Of a DNA stretch of 64,000 nt, positions 1 through 12,437 are shown piece by piece. The translations under genes were made by a program, and so were the position numbers. Under the pieces are notes generated by a model. It was not told the DNA's origin and did no database searches. It saw only the letters and a program-made list of their open reading frames with translations. The DNA comes from Paragyromitra xinjiangensis (Eukaryota; Ascomycota; Pezizomycetes; Pezizales; Discinaceae), in assembly GCA_038503065.1 (NCBI GenBank), contig JBCAMK010000017.1, positions 186,001 to 250,000 on the forward strand, written 5' to 3'. The stretch's first letter is position 1. Every line of letters begins with the position of its first letter.

Positions 1-188
1 AACCCATTTTGACGAGTGCGGCTCGAATTCCAGTTAAATTCAAGCCGTATCCACCAAGGGGTTTCTGCCAAATTATATCCGACAGTTATCAATCATTAAG
101 CTCATCATTCATCAGTGTTTTTTACATCGCTGCAGGGGATATTGTATTGAGGACGTGGGTATCAGGATGGAGATTTCATTAAAATTAC

Positions 189-467
189 CCTTCGCAATAT
201 CCGTGTGCGATAGCATTTCAACATTTGGATAAGGGTAGCGAAAGCAATTAGGATGCCTACGAGGCCAATAACGAGAGTGATAATGTCGCCACGGTTTAGG
301 CCTGCGCTCTGGACCTTGTTTACGGTGTTGGAGCTCGTTATACCGTTTTTTATGGAAGAATTTATAGTTGAGCTCGAGTTTCCGCTGATATGTATCGTGG
401 GGGTAGGTGTTATAACTACGGTGGTGATTTCGGCTATTTGTCGAAGGCCGATAGTGGATGGAGACAT
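189..467 (-). CDS. Small membrane protein family, copy 1 (exon 1 only, partial)
   Basis: Exon 1 of a two-exon gene whose second exon lies before the window start. It encodes 93 codons: a Ser/Thr-rich N-terminal half, one hydrophobic segment (around residues 60-80, core IITLVIGLVGILIAFATLI) and a basic tail KCYRTRILRR. The start at 467 was chosen because the ATG there aligns with the starts of copies 3 and 4 and gives the same 93-codon exon; an upstream in-frame ATG at 551 exists. The donor is GTAATT at 188, phase 0, the same place as in the other copies. No convincing acceptor with the CTAAC branch site was found in 1-187. Function unknown; a single-pass membrane protein is inferred from hydrophobicity only. 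Confidence 0.6.
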
Positions 468-882
468 ATTTTGGACAGGTTGGGGGAGTAAATGGGGGAG
501 ATGAGGAAAGTAGAGGAAATTTTCGTGAAAATGGCTATGACTCGAGCTCATAATTATGAGATATTACGGAGATAATATACTTATGAGAAACGGAATGCGG
601 CTCGGACAGCCTCCCAATATGCTACTGCTATGGAGCTCTTGCTAGCTATAGGCTGAGCGGTTCGACGACCTGTCAAGTGTGTGCTGTAAGTTAGCTTTAC
701 CAGCCCGGGAATATCTTAGTGAGCGAGCGGGGGGATCTGAACCCTAGGCGGAGTTTGGGTCATGACGTGTTTGGGTCCTACTGAAGCAGCATGCGCATTT
801 CCCGTTCTTTCTAACCCTGGGTAATACTTGTGAACTGCGACGAGTAATATCATTTGATCTTTTTTCTTACTCATATGTATTA
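468..882. other. Intergenic, upstream of copy 1
   Basis: No gene is supported here. This is the 5-prime side of small membrane gene copy 1. Short open frames are unrelated to any protein I recognise. Confidence 0.5.
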
Positions 883-1039
883 CCGTATAGTTTCGGGCGA
901 TACCCCCAGGGGAATCCCACGGAACCAAGAGGTATATGAACCTTTAATTGATGGGAAGGACCTTCAGCCTCGTTTATAGGTGCCACCACCCTCCTAGTTG
1001 CGCGAGATCCCCCCGGGGGTATCGCCCGAAACTATACGG
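883..1039. mobile_element. 157-bp MITE, CCGTATAG termini, TA duplication
   Basis: The left end CCGTATAGTTTCGGGCGATA is repeated inverted at the right end (about 25 bp nearly perfect). TA flanks both sides (881-882 and 1040-1041). TA duplication suggests a Tc1/mariner/pogo-type non-autonomous element. Two other elements in the window (53605-53823 and 54724-55183) also start CCGT and have TA flanks. Confidence 0.85.
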
Positions 1040-1101
1040 TAGGCAAATAGAGGCCGTTGCCAAGAGGGGGCGTTCAGGATACTATCCGGTACTAGGGTCA
1101 G

Positions 1102-1180
1102 GCATATGGAGGTGGAACAGGTCTCACAATTTTTGTATGGTGACCTCGCAGAACGGAAAACTCCGGTGTTCCATCTCCAC
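1102..1180. repeat. Short hairpin repeat, copy 1 (second copy at 54557-54640)
   Basis: A unit of about 80 bp starting CATATGGAGGTGGAAC and ending GTTCCATCTCCAC. The ends are inverted repeats of each other. A clear homologue sits at 54557-54640 with the same central phrase CACAATTTTT. Nature unknown; too small for a coding gene. Confidence 0.6.
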
Positions 1181-1440
1181 TACCCTGACCCGAGTATTTC
1201 GAGCACCTGACCTCACCCAGGTACTACATGTAGTATGTGTCTACGTGTAAATACGCATGTCGCCTATATTAGGCTTGATATGATGTGACCTACACAACTT
1301 GCCTAGGCCAAATCGAGATACTTATTTTATTGAGGTCAAAGGTTTTACGATGGAACGGAGACGTTATGGACGAATAGGTAATGTACCGACTCCGCACCAC
1401 CGGCTCTCTAGAACGCCAGCAGGCTGGTCAGGCACCGGAT

Positions 1441-1582
1441 ACCTCGTCACCTGCAGATTTTGTAGTCCGATCTCTAAATAGTTGCGAGGAGGTTAGGGTC
1501 CCAAGCCGCTGGCGCGCGGCTTTCGAGCCCTCCCTCCTCACGGGCATGGTCTGGTTTCTCAATAAAAAACTTCTGTTCTAGG
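1441..1582 (+). repeat. Dispersed repeat, copy A (others near 46795, 47033-47100 and 50340)
   Basis: The stretch from CGTCACCTGCAGATTTTG to CTTCTGTTCTAGG recurs in parts: its right half occurs inverted at 47033-47100, its middle at 46797-46845, and its left half at 50345-50445. The centre CTTTCGAGCCCTCC resembles a polymerase III B-box, so a SINE is possible, but I could not identify an A-box or tRNA fold. Not coding. Confidence 0.5.
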
Positions 1583-1682
1583 TTTTGACTCAACTTATAG
1601 GTCTTATGTATAACATCTTTTCTTCAACTTAATGATTTTTGATGGACGAGTAAGAGCAGAATAGACCAGGTCACGGCTTGAG

Positions 1683-1945
1683 CGCGGCGCGGGAGATCCC
1701 TGGCCAAAGCAAGAAAAAGGAAACAGAAGGAAGTTACCACCGCTGCTGTTGCATGCATCCAGGTTGACGTGGGAGTACCATGGTTAAAACAATAAAAAGG
1801 AAATATCGAAAGAAGTTACCACCGCAGCCGCGGCCGCCGCTCATGTTGCATGTATCGCAGGTCGGCGTTGGAGATCCCTGGTCAAAGCAAGAAAAAGGAA
1901 ACATCGAAGGAAATCACTACCGCTGCTGCCGCCTGCATCGTAGAC
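1683..1945. repeat. Three diverged tandem units of about 80-100 bp
   Basis: Phrases like GAGATCCCTGGYCAAAGCAAG followed by AAGGAAAC and ACCACCGCTGC recur around 1689, 1771 and 1871. No gene is evident here or in the rest of 1583-2102. Confidence 0.6.
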
Positions 1946-4416
1946 CGGCGAATCTTCGATCGAACTTTGCGGGATAATGTATATCCTATGTATTGAGGCA
2001 AGGAATGGGGGCTGTAGTATTTTGGGTTAGGGTTCGTTTATTAATTGACGCTATACCGTGAGGGGTAACGAAACCCTCTGCTCACAGTGTAACGGAATAG
2101 GTCTCACAACCAGTGCAAGCAATGGTCCGGTCCGACTACAGTCGACTGCAGTCGACTGGAGCCAAGCCCGTCCAGTAAAGACTGGAAATTTTTTGAAAGG
2201 ACTGCCAAGTATTGTAGTCTTTTTTTCCAAGCCAGTCCGTCCAAAAAATTGACGGACTGCCAAGAAATCTAACAATAGTGTTATTTAACTTGAATACCCC
2301 GCTTTCTCAAGAGAAAATGTATCGCAGAATTCATCAAAATCATGGATGGCCTTATTGACCCACGTCTACTTTCTGCAAACTCTAGTTCAGAAAACCTACA
2401 TCAGCAAAAAAACGGATTGTCGCCCGGTCCGCCCAATGCATCAGGCGACCGGGGCGGTCGGGGCGGAATATAGCCCTTCCTAAGGTTGCACTTTTTGCCC
2501 TCTGCGCCCGAAGGCAGCCTTTGGGAGGTCGTTAGTCCTGACGACTCCTTTCACAACTGTTGAAGTAGCCTAGCCTCTGGATGGCTTTGCTTCAACATCA
2601 TTTCTCTAGAAGACCTTGACGACCTCCTACAGTCCGGACGCATCCTTCCTGGATTCAAATGTTTTGAAGATTATGGATGCTCATGATCGTGAGCTCGAGC
2701 TTTTGGGGGCATATTCAGATGTGTAGTAAATTGACTATTATTTATACGCTCTATTCTATCACTCTAAATACAAATCTTCGGCTGCCTCTCTCTGCTCCTT
2801 CCGCCCATCTATCCCTTCCCTTCCCTATCTTCCCTCCACTCACTTGACACCTCCCTTCCCCTTCTCCTTGTCGGCTCGTACGAGGTCGTCGGCAAGCTCT
2901 AATGGCAAACTCCTATTGTGTTTCCGCGCAGTTTTCCTCCGAGGCAGGGATTGCTGTTAGAATGGCAGCCGCCTCTTCAACATCATTTCTAGGGATTGAG
3001 CTGGAGCTTGACAGCTGAGCTCGCCGAGTCACCGACTGCTGGAGGGTCATCGATGAGCTTCTTTTGCGTAGCTCTAATATTGCCTTTAGTCGTCCTTGAT
3101 CCCCCCGGAAGGCAGCTTGCGACTCGATATCTGGGCTGACATCCTCCCGCTAATACTGTTAGCCAGCGTCACGTTGTAACGAGGAAGAATCTTACTAGAC
3201 TATCGATTTGGCGGCGGATATCATTTACTAGCATTTCCCGAACCTCGGCATCAAGGAACCTCAATGTATTGTACTGATGGTGCCAAGGATCTATCATCTT
3301 CTTGTTAGCAGAGGATACCGGCCTCCCAGAGGTCGTTCATAACTTACAGAGAGCGCTTTTGGTGTTGAAGTCCTTAGGGTCTGAATAGGCGCCTGTTTTC
3401 CAAGCATGCAGACAGTGATATATCATGGTTGCAGTCGTTGCAAGGAATATAATATTGATACTCCCGATAAAGCTTCTATCCGACCTCCCAAGAGCCTTCT
3501 TACCTTCGAAAAACTTGCCATATATCAAAGCAGGGATTTGGGGGGCTAGGAATCTACCCTCTCGGCTCTGCCAGCTTGTCAGCGGTCGTCATATACTAGT
3601 AGGAGTTTGTACTGACCTCATATGTATCAGGGTGACAGGTAAACCTATCATCATCTAGCAGATATTCGATCTCCCTCTGGTGCTCTTCCTCCTTTAGGTT
3701 TGTGAGGTTGTAGGCGCTCATCACGTTCCTTTTGACGTGAGCGAGGAATTGGGACCGTGCGCTCGATTGCTTTGCCCTTAGCTGAGAGCTGTTAGAATAC
3801 CCAATCAACGTCACGGAGGCCGGCAACGTACCAGGTCAACACACAATTTGTTGACAGGGCATACTACGCCTATATCCTTCTCAGCAGTTGCCCAGGCTTT
3901 TTTTGCCCATTTGGCCATCTCGATTGCGTCAGGGAATGGATGCTTGAAGTAGGTAAAAGAAGCAATATACAGCTTCGCGAGCTGACATCAGCAAAAAGGG
4001 ATGTCCGCCCGGGCGTATGGGCAAGCGCCCGGGCGAGCCTCCAAAATCCAGCACGCCCACCTGCGTCCAGCTGCGTCCAGCCGCCTCCGTACGTCTAGTA
4101 CGTTGGTACTATGGTACGCTATCCCGCCCAGCTCCGCCTGATGCACTCGTACGTCTGATACGCTGGTACTATGGTACGCCTACCCTCGCCCAATGCTCTC
4201 CTACGTCTGATACGCGCAGTTTATAATCACAAGAGATCACTCGACCATCCTTTATCAGGCTAAAACACAACGTTTAGTCTCCAAATCCTTGTTTATATAC
4301 AATATCTCGGGCACATAACGCAGTCCCGCTAACCCATCCCTGTCCAATCGAGATCTGCGACCCAGATCGTATTGCCCCGCACCCCGCGCCCCGCACCCCG
4401 CGCCCCATACCTAATA

Positions 4417-7400
4417 TCAGTATATCTCGTTGAAGGTATCCAAATCTATGGTGTTGTTGACGAACCAGCGCGTATTATCAGGCCCAGGCGATTCAGGTAC
4501 GAGGTGGGCCATACCCGTGATACTCTTGATATTGATAATCCATGTCTGGTCACTCGCGCTAGGGCGAGATACCCGTACCATCCCATGGATTGGGTCCACA
4601 TGGCCGCCTGAGTCAGGCCGCAATGGCTGCACCACTGCCAGAAGTAATGGCCTTTGTGTTGGATCCTGAAGTTTTAGAAAACGTATGACCCGAGCCGGTC
4701 GTCTGCCTCGTAGGGCTCCATACTGATCCTCCTGACCAAACTTGCACCAGGCCCAATCGTTTCGTGCCTCACGGCCCCAGAAGGATTCTCCTCCTGTTGC
4801 TCGAAGGATATGGACCACTGACTCGTCTCCTAGCCCGAGTCGGTGGACTGGTACATGGAGAGCGTTGAAAGCGGTCACTTTCCATAGCCCAATATTTGGT
4901 ACGCTGCGATCCGGACCAAATTCTCAACGGTAATACTGAACGAGGTACGCCTCCAGGGGAAGCCTCGCCCCAGGCAGGACGAATTCACATACAGGCACGG
5001 TTTCCCGTTCTGAGGCGATGCGCCGCCTAGCATTGATAGGTTCAGCTGTATCAGGGAATTGAGGATGTATGGTGGCACTGACTGGGGCGTTTGGGCTATC
5101 CCAAGGGTCTCGATCTTTCCTACGGCAGGCGCTAACTAGCCGATTGGTCTCTGGGGGCAGGAGATGTAGGACGTCTGCCATCTCGGTGGTACAGTGACCC
5201 TCACGCGCAAGCTGGATCAGATTTTGCTGGTGCATGGCTAGTCCGTACTCACAATTATACCCTGCTAGGATCTGAAGCGTAGCATCAACCCTATTCGTCC
5301 GACGGTATGGCTCTTTGATCTGATCCTTGTGGGCCGTTTCCCCCACCTCAGTCGAGTACTGAGAAATACCGCCATACCTGCATATCTGCTCCGAGAAGTG
5401 GGACAAAAGATGCATCTTGGGGAAGTTTAAGTGGGAGTGCTCACGGTACGCTTCAGCGACAGCCTCATCCAGTTCTAATCGTTGGTCTGCCTGGAGGCGT
5501 CGTTTTTTGGCCTGGGTCATGCCTTGCGTTGATCGGATCTCGGTCTCATGCCGTTCCTTCATAGTTTGACGTACGTGGGCCGCCAGGATATCCGAGGTCT
5601 TGCCCCCTTGGTACTTGAGGAAGACATCTTTGTGGGCATGAAACTGCTCGATATATCCATCCATATACGCTATAGTCTCGTCAGTATGAGACGGATACTG
5701 GGCCATTAGTACCCATCCAACGAGAGCCTTGACGCAGCGAAGTGCTTGACTAAATACCAGACGTTGAGCGTCATTTGCGGGGTTTTGCAGCGCCCTAGCC
5801 AAGGCAGGTAGGACGATCCTGCCAAAATTGCGCATCTCTTTGCCTTGCCATTGGGTCACCTCTCGATATGCCTTGCGAGGCGGTGTGAATCCAGAATAAG
5901 TCGGTATACTCTTCCAAATACTGTCGAAGTCGTCCAATCGCCCGAATTCTTGCAGGAACGGGCTGAGCCAATCCATCAGGTGCTTCAAAATACCCAAATA
6001 GACAACATGCAGCGTATCGGGCATGTGGAGATCGGAGGCATTGACGAAAGGGAGTCCCCAGAAGGGATTGCGCGCAGATCTGAGGCCGCACTGCTCGAAC
6101 CAGCCTTCGATCGTCGCTATTTGGCCACGTATGCCCCGAGTATTAGTATTAGTACTAGTATTGGTAGTAGGCTCTAGCATTTGCTGCAACCGATCATACT
6201 CGTCCATTTTGGCCTCATAGGCATCCTGAGTCCGACGGTATGTGGATCCAGGGTCTTTAATGTAGGTACCCAGATCCTCTTTTGGTATCTCGCACTTCGG
6301 GCACTGATTATGCTTGACGTTCTGGAGATTGCAGTGCTCCACATGGTCCGCCAGCCATGCGGCTAGTACGGGCCAGCATTCCCTTATCTTACCATCCGAA
6401 CTGTGCATGGTTATACTGTGGGTCGCATCTATACCACGCAGGGGGTCCATAATCGTCCGCATGACCTGGTAGAGGACCTCACAATTCCAGGCACGCTGTC
6501 GATCTTGGGCTGCCGCATTCCCTTTGAATTTGGGCGGTATGGGAAGTAGGGCGACACATACTTGGGCGCGATGCTGGGAGCTGTTGCGTACCCGCCTCGG
6601 AAGGTTGCCTATAGTCATATATATGGGCCATGCTTTCTTGTCTCCTGAGAAGTTAGTCAAATGAGTAGCATCAGACCCACAGATTACTGGGACGAGCGTC
6701 GCCCCAGGAGGCAGCTGGGACTGCATATCCCACCACCAATCCGCCGTATGGAGCTCAGAGTATAACCTATTACCATCTCCGTCGAACTCTTTCACTGGGG
6801 CGTAGACCATATGAGGCGCGTAGCAGCGCTGACGCATGAGATATTGGGCACAGGTGAGTATATCACGGTAGTAGAAGTGGATGATATCTCCCCGCTCTCC
6901 TGAGACCGACCCATGTTGCCACGGAGGTAAGGATTCTGAGCCAGGCATACGGTCAAGGTGCTGGTCCAAGGTGTGGGCGGACTGGAAAGTACGACGGGAC
7001 TGGGATGGCTTCCCGAGCCCAGCATTGAAGAAATCGTTGATCTTCTGCTTGGGTGTTTTCGACTCGATGAACCAGCGAGCCAGCCGCCATTCTTCTGCAT
7101 CCGAGAAAGGCGACCAAGGATCCCAATCGTCCGAGAGATGGTCTTCATACCCAGGTACCTCGCCCAATGGCGCCCCGCTAGCAGGCCAGTACTCAGGAGG
7201 ATAGACGCTATCACCGTCTGTTTCGGGCTCGTCTGAGCCCTCTATGGATTCAAGGTCTGAGTCTGAGTCTGGGTTTGCGTCCGAGCCAAAAGAATCAAGC
7301 AAATCCGAGTCTTGAGATGGCTCATATTCGATATCCTGATGGCAGCGAGCGAGGTGCGTATTGAAAGCTCCAGCCAAAGCATAGCGACGCGGGCAATGGG

Positions 7401-7422
7401 GGCATTTGGTCTCCTGAGGCAT
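4417..7422 (-). pseudogene. T1: Plavaka-type transposase with one in-frame stop
   Basis: About 1001 residues from MPQETKCPHC; an upstream in-frame ATG at 7515 exists, but 7422 aligns with the starts of T2 and T3. N-terminal C2H2 finger (C7, C10, H23, H28), an acidic region to about residue 110, then the Plavaka core: ELHTADWWWD, GSDATHLTNFSGDKKAWPIY (D251), PDTLHVVYLGILKHLMDW (D469), TQWQGKEMRNFGR, and YSTEVGETAHKDQIK (E692 or E695). D251, D469 and that Glu are my candidate catalytic triad. The C-terminal block ends in SITGMAHLVP and IDLDTFNEIY, as in T2 and T3. A TGA at 4924-4926 (residue 833) lies in frame; downstream codons remain open to the end. Unlike T2 and T3 it has no 51-bp intron after DWWWD. 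Confidence 0.88.
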
Positions 7423-8076
7423 ACCGTCTCTGCTAGTCGTGTCAGCCCTAGAGTCAAGATATATGTAGGGCACCGCATACCTGACTATTCTCGTGTAATC
7501 CCATGAATAGATCAAAAGAGGTGGTGATCTGAGGTGGTGATCTGAGGTGGTGTGGTTTGGTGTGGGGCAGTACCGGATTAGGCATGAGTTTGCGAGATCT
7601 TGGCGTCTTGGCCTTGGACGTCATCGCCTACTTAGGCAATTAGCGACGTCACCTTCCCCCTCAACCACACCAACACCGCTCACCACTCCTTTGTTTGCTC
7701 CCTTCGCCCAACGGCCCTCTATTTCCTTTGTTTCTCGTCCTATTCTCTTTGTTGTATTCTTTGACTCGGTACGGTAGAGGCTATTCCGCCAGCTGATCCT
7801 TCTCATACCAGAGGCGGGGGTGGTGGGATTGGGCGGGGGTGGTAGGTAGCAGTATGGCAGGCGACTGATGAGCATGTTGGAAAGGGCCCGGGCGCAAAAA
7901 GGAATATGGAGTGTTTGTTTTGATAGAATACGCCCTATATATGGGGCTCAGGCTGCCCTCCGCTCTCAGTCAGCTCCTTCACTCCTTCCTCTACCGCCTC
8001 AGGCTTGTTTGCTATCTCGTACGCTCCCTCGTACGCTTCCTTCTATACTGTCCGATCTAATCCTCAGCTCCTACCG
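7423..8076. promoter_or_regulatory. Divergent promoter region of T1 and B1
   Basis: 654 bp between the two divergent starts. A TATA-like CCTATATATGGGG lies near 7930, about 145 bp before the B1 start, on the B1 side. GC-rich repeats GGCGGGGGTGGTAGG lie near 7810-7850. The equivalent spacing is 648 bp in E2 and 548 bp in E3, so divergent transcription from one shared region is conserved. Confidence 0.5.
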
Positions 8077-9470
8077 ATGGCCCCAGGCAAAGCAACGCCC
8101 AAGAAAGATAAGGGGAAAGGAATCGCGGATCCTCTCGCTAAGGTTGTTAAGAAGGCTAAGACTAAGGCTAAGGCTAAGGCTAAACCAGCCAAACCTAAAG
8201 CTCCCGTATGGATACTGGGACTGTCAAAGGAGGAGAATGATGCCCTCGTGAGTCGCAGCGCCCAATCCTATACTGACTACGTATCTCTACTAGTACTAAT
8301 CGATCTTATAGGATAAAGCACGTCTCAAGATCAACGAGTCAAAGGCCATCTTGGGCAACATGAGCGCTGAGGCGTGGAAAACCTTTCGTACCGACATGAA
8401 GCAATACTACGCCACGAATAAGATCAGGAACAAGACTGCGGCTGGCGCTCCCGCTTGGGCAGCTGCTATGCAACATGCTCTGACGCTCGAGCCACTGGTC
8501 CAGTTTGCTGGGATATTTGGGAAAGGGGATGAGCAGGCTGCGGTACTCCAAGCAGCCATCAATACTTTGCTGACCGACGCCGCAAAGAATAAGGGCAATG
8601 CTGCTGTGCGGGCAGTACTCGCAGGGCCGACTACTCGGGCGCGGGCCAGAGCTGAAGAGGATGAGGGGGAGGATGGGGAGGAGGAGGATGAGGAGGATGA
8701 GGAGGAAGAAGAGGAGCTGGATATTGATACTAGGGAAATACAAGGTACAGCAAATCCTATCCTACTGCGGAGTATGATATTAACTCATCGGCGGCTTAGG
8801 TATATGTAGGGCGAATCGTCACGCATACTTTGGCCGACCCGTAGCCGTTAGCTACCACTGGCACGATGACTGCCGTATCGAGCAACCTCCAGCTGCAGGG
8901 GCTGGCGACGCAGCCGGGCCTGCTGGGGCAGCCGGGCCTGCTGGGGCAGCTGGGGCAGCTGGTGCAGCTCCACTTAGATCTTGCGCCCGATCGTTCACCC
9001 AACCTGCCTGGGTGCCCACTCAGGACAGCATACATATCCCATACATCGCGCACCTTCAATTGAGGTTGCCTACGTTTGATTATCTCCTGAAGGCGATACG
9101 TCGTCGCTATCCAAGCCAAATTAGGGATAGAGCAGAGTGGACGCCGCGTCAGATCTATGGGGCATTGAAAGGTCCCAATCGCTGGTTTGTGGTAGTAGAT
9201 ACGAACGAGCCGCTGAAGCCGTTCTGGGGCGACGTCGTTACCATCGCGGACGATGAGGACGTCCGCACCTGGCTGGCTGCGACCAAGGCTCTGGACGTCC
9301 TTCATCTCCTCGTCGTCTTCCATCAGCCCGACTACAAGGACGAGCAGACGCCACCCCCTTTGTATCGGACATACCTTGATGGTAATATATTCGACAATCT
9401 AGAGACTGATGAGGAGGATGAGGAGGATGAGGCGAGGGCTGACGTGCCGGCGGAGGCTGAGGGGAATTGA
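8077..9470 (+). CDS. B1: transposon protein B of E1 (function unknown)
   Basis: Three exons, 8077-8247, 8312-8744 and 8800-9470, giving 424 residues with all phases consistent. Introns are 64 and 55 bp with GTGAGT or GTACAG donors and ACTAAT/TTAACT branch sites. N-terminus is Lys/Ala-rich (a likely nuclear localisation stretch), then a helical region starting KAILGNMSAEAW that aligns with B2 and B3, an acidic Glu/Asp run, an Ala/Gly/Pro linker, a second conserved region (IYGALKGPNRWFVVV, then IADDEDVRTWLAATKA, then VLHLLVVFHQ), and an acidic C-terminus. I do not recognise the family. Its place beside a transposase and presence in all three elements suggest a role in transposition or its regulation. 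The start is the first ATG in the frame after the TATA-like site. Confidence 0.75.
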
Positions 9471-9479
9471 TGGGAGTCA

Positions 9480-10010
9480 GACTTGGGGGAAGTGTATTAC
9501 CGGGCAGCTTTGGTACGCTATCCTATCCCCGCCTTCAGCCTCTCGCAGTTGCTGACCCATCGGATATCCTATCACAGACGCGGGTATCAGTAGGAGGATA
9601 TTTCTTTGTTTTTATACCATTTCTTATCTCTGGTCGGCTCATTGTGTTTTGTTGGAGAGTATTATTAGGCAGCTTTGGTACGCTATCCTATCCTGCGCCT
9701 TCAGCCTCTTGCAGTTGCTGACCCATAGGATATCCTATCATAGGCGTAGGTACTAGGAGGATATTTCTTTGTTTTTATGCTATTTTTTATCTCTGGTCGG
9801 CTTGTGTTTTGTTGGAGACTTGGCGGAAGCGTATTATTAGGCAGCTTTGGTATACTACCCTATCTCCCGCCTTCAGCTTTTTGCAGCTGCTGACCCATCG
9901 GATATCCTATCACAGGCGCAGGTACTACTAGTAGGAGGATATCAGGTTCTTTGTTTTATACTATTTTTTATCTCTGGTCAGTTCGTTGTATTGGTCTAGT
10001 TGGTCGGGTT
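9480..10010. repeat. Three tandem units of about 170 bp between B1 and C1
   Basis: Units begin with GGCAGCTTTGGTACGCTATC near 9504, 9670 and 9841 (the third slightly altered). Each contains GCAGYTGCTGACCCATMGG and GGATATCCTATCA, then a T-rich stretch ending TATCTCTGGTC. Non-coding; may be 3-prime sequence of B1 or a protein-binding array. A TATAAACGCC near 10143 may serve C1. Confidence 0.75.
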
Positions 10011-10271
10011 AGCGGCCAGTCGGTATCTATAGCCTCACCTCGGAGCAAATAGCTTGCTCTCGTATGATGTCAGTGTATTAACACACTTTGACCGTATTAG
10101 CGTTCGTAGCAAATCAATGCTTTAGGCTTGCTCCAATTCTTCTATAAACGCCCCACCCCCCTGCGACCTAGGTCTGATCACCTCCATCCCTCGTACTCAC
10201 ACATTCAACCTACTCGACCTACCTAAGCACCCGCCCAAGCTATACTACAACTGCCCAATTGCCCAATCCTT

Positions 10272-12437
10272 ATGCCGCCCAAACGTAAGTCTCAGCGAGT
10301 GACTGGAACAGCTTCGGGCACTCGTAGTACTCGGCTCAGGCAAAGTCAAACGGATGGTATTCCCAGCACTTATCCGGACGAGCATGCCGGACCCAAGGCT
10401 CGCCTGCAATCTAAAAAGCGTATCGGCCCGACCCCTACCGTACCTGCTATCCCTGGTGGCCAATCTCAGCCACGTCCCAGCCCCAGAGAAAACTCATCTT
10501 CACAAACATCATTTGCTCGCCTCGAGTCCTCTCAGCAGCAGGAAAATCCACCTTTGGATAGCCAACATCCGGAGAACGAGCCACAGAATAGTCGAACTGC
10601 AGATAGCCCACGCCCAGAGAACGAGCTGCGGAATAGCCAGACTGCGGATAGCCAACCTCCAGGTACGACTAGCCAGTCGCAGGATAACCATCGTACAGGC
10701 CAGTCGGCTCCTACACATACACGTAACCTAGATATCGGTATGCAGCTGCAGGGAGATGCATTTCGTCGCCCAAAACCTACGCAAACAAATAGAGCAGCGC
10801 CTCAGGATCGATATACGAATAGGGCAGCGCCTCAGGATCGATATATGATACCCAGTTCCGAGGAATCAGACCCAGGCCTTAGGGATCATACCACACGCAG
10901 GACAAGAAGTATCCACCGATTTGAGGATACCCATATCGAAGTCCTACGAGAAGCTCAACGCCGTATCATCTATAGTACGTTATTCATCTGCCCCTTCCCT
11001 GGAGTTAACGAGACGAATACCATGGTCAAATGTGCTTGGGCAGAGGCTCAGGAAGCCTTGGACGTGCATCAGCAAGAACAAAAAATGACCTATTTGAAAT
11101 TAGGATCATGTTCTTACCTCTGTGACCTATTTGGCTCCTATTTGGACCTCTGTGGCCTCTGTGGCCTCTGCAGAGGAAAATATCAAAATTTCCTCGGAAA
11201 CCTCCACAGAGGAATGTTGACCTCTGCAGAGGCCACAGAGGCCAAATAGGAGCCAAATAGGCCACAGAGGTCAAATAGGCCACAGAGGAATGTCGTTTGT
11301 TTTTGCTGATGTGTATATTGCACCTAGTCCCTCACTGCAAGCGGCTAGTCAGGTACGTACTACAGTATATCCCACGATATACAGTCTTAGGCTAATAGCT
11401 TGAGGGCTTGGGCGTACTCTAGCTCCGCAGCTACCACCATCGCATACGATCCCAGCTTTACTCGATCTGCAAGGACCACATCCAAAACTACTACCAACTA
11501 AATCGTCTGCATTGTACTGAAGTATCGACTAGAGTACGATATCTACTAGAACTAGACCGTTTTCAATGCGACCCAGATCATTACCAAGTATGTACCGCGC
11601 CCAATATCTTCCCTAAGGCGAGCCGTGCTGCTGCTTACCCATACCCAGTCATACGGTTGGCGGTTTGGTGCGCCCCAGATACCTCGTCTGATTTGGAGGA
11701 AATACTTCTTTCGTTCGCAGTCTTTGGGATTGCAGGATTCAGGATTTGCCCAGCGAATCAACCCCGCATTCGTCTGCCTGGTATCTACAGCAATCTGCCA
11801 CGCCCTACGACTGTATCGGACAGGTAAGTACGTCCGAATCTCCAACTTTAGTAGGGAGAGCTGCAATGGTATGTGCTCTGCCCAATTCGGTACAGCATTG
11901 TTGGCCCGTGTACCTGACTAGTATTTACACTTAGCCCTATGGGAGCGGCAACTAAGTACGTGGAATACTTCATTTCCCACTCAAGAAGTCAGTGATCTAG
12001 TCCTAGATCGTATCTGCCGAAGAGTATTTGAACGGATCAAGGGCAAGGGCTTGCAGCCCCCTGATTTTGACGCCATCCAAGCCCTGCCAGATCCCGAGAT
12101 TGACTCTTTCACGGCGTCGCTTCGGGCAGAGGCTGCTGCCCACACCTCAGAGGCAGAGCAGAATCCCGCCGATCACAGGTGGGCAAGGCACGGCTCGAAC
12201 GAGGACTCAGACGAAGAACAGCAATATATTCCCGGACGTGGAAATCGTGTCCGATACGCACCTCCAGATCCGGATAGCGCTCAGGATGGGCCTGATATAC
12301 GCTCCGACCCATGGGACGACTCGGATAAGCTTTCAGATCCACCCAGCGAGGACGAGGACGAGGATGAGGGCGAGGGTGAGGATGAGGACGAAGACGAGGG
12401 TGAGGTCGAGGATGAGGTAGATGGAGAAGGTAGCTAG
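10272..12437 (+). pseudogene. C1: protein C of E1, DUF6532-like, split by MITE-A
   Basis: Predicted exons: 10272-11066 continuing at 11314-11352 after MITE-A, then 11423-11587, 11649-11868 and 11935-12437. Total 573 residues with all phases consistent. The first 230 residues are Ser/Gln/Pro-rich and low in complexity. Then CPFPGVNETNTMVKCAWAEA, a helical block ending YLLELDRFQCDPDHYQV, the block WRFGAPQIPRLIWRKYFF with LVSTAICHALRLYRTGKY, and an acidic tail. The LVSTAI..AL....TG pattern is what I remember of DUF6532, a fungal domain of unknown function. MITE-A puts a premature stop after residue 325, so the copy is probably non-functional. The third coding exon is 220 bp, exactly as in C3. 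Confidence 0.75.
11067..11311. mobile_element. MITE-A: 245-bp foldback element in C1
   Basis: Starts CATCAGCAAG, ends TTTTTGCTGATG, duplication TG at 11065-11066 and 11312-11313. The interior is a large imperfect palindrome built from CCTCTGTGGCCTATTTG and CCTCTGCAGAGG. It is nearly identical to MITE-B (20541-20788) in the opposite orientation. Removing it plus TG restores the C1 frame (DVYIAPSPSLQAAS). Confidence 0.95.

Noticed and set aside
253..504. Plus-strand open frame with hydrophobic stretches
   Set aside because: Antisense shadow of membrane gene copy 1; the same happens at copies 2 and 3.
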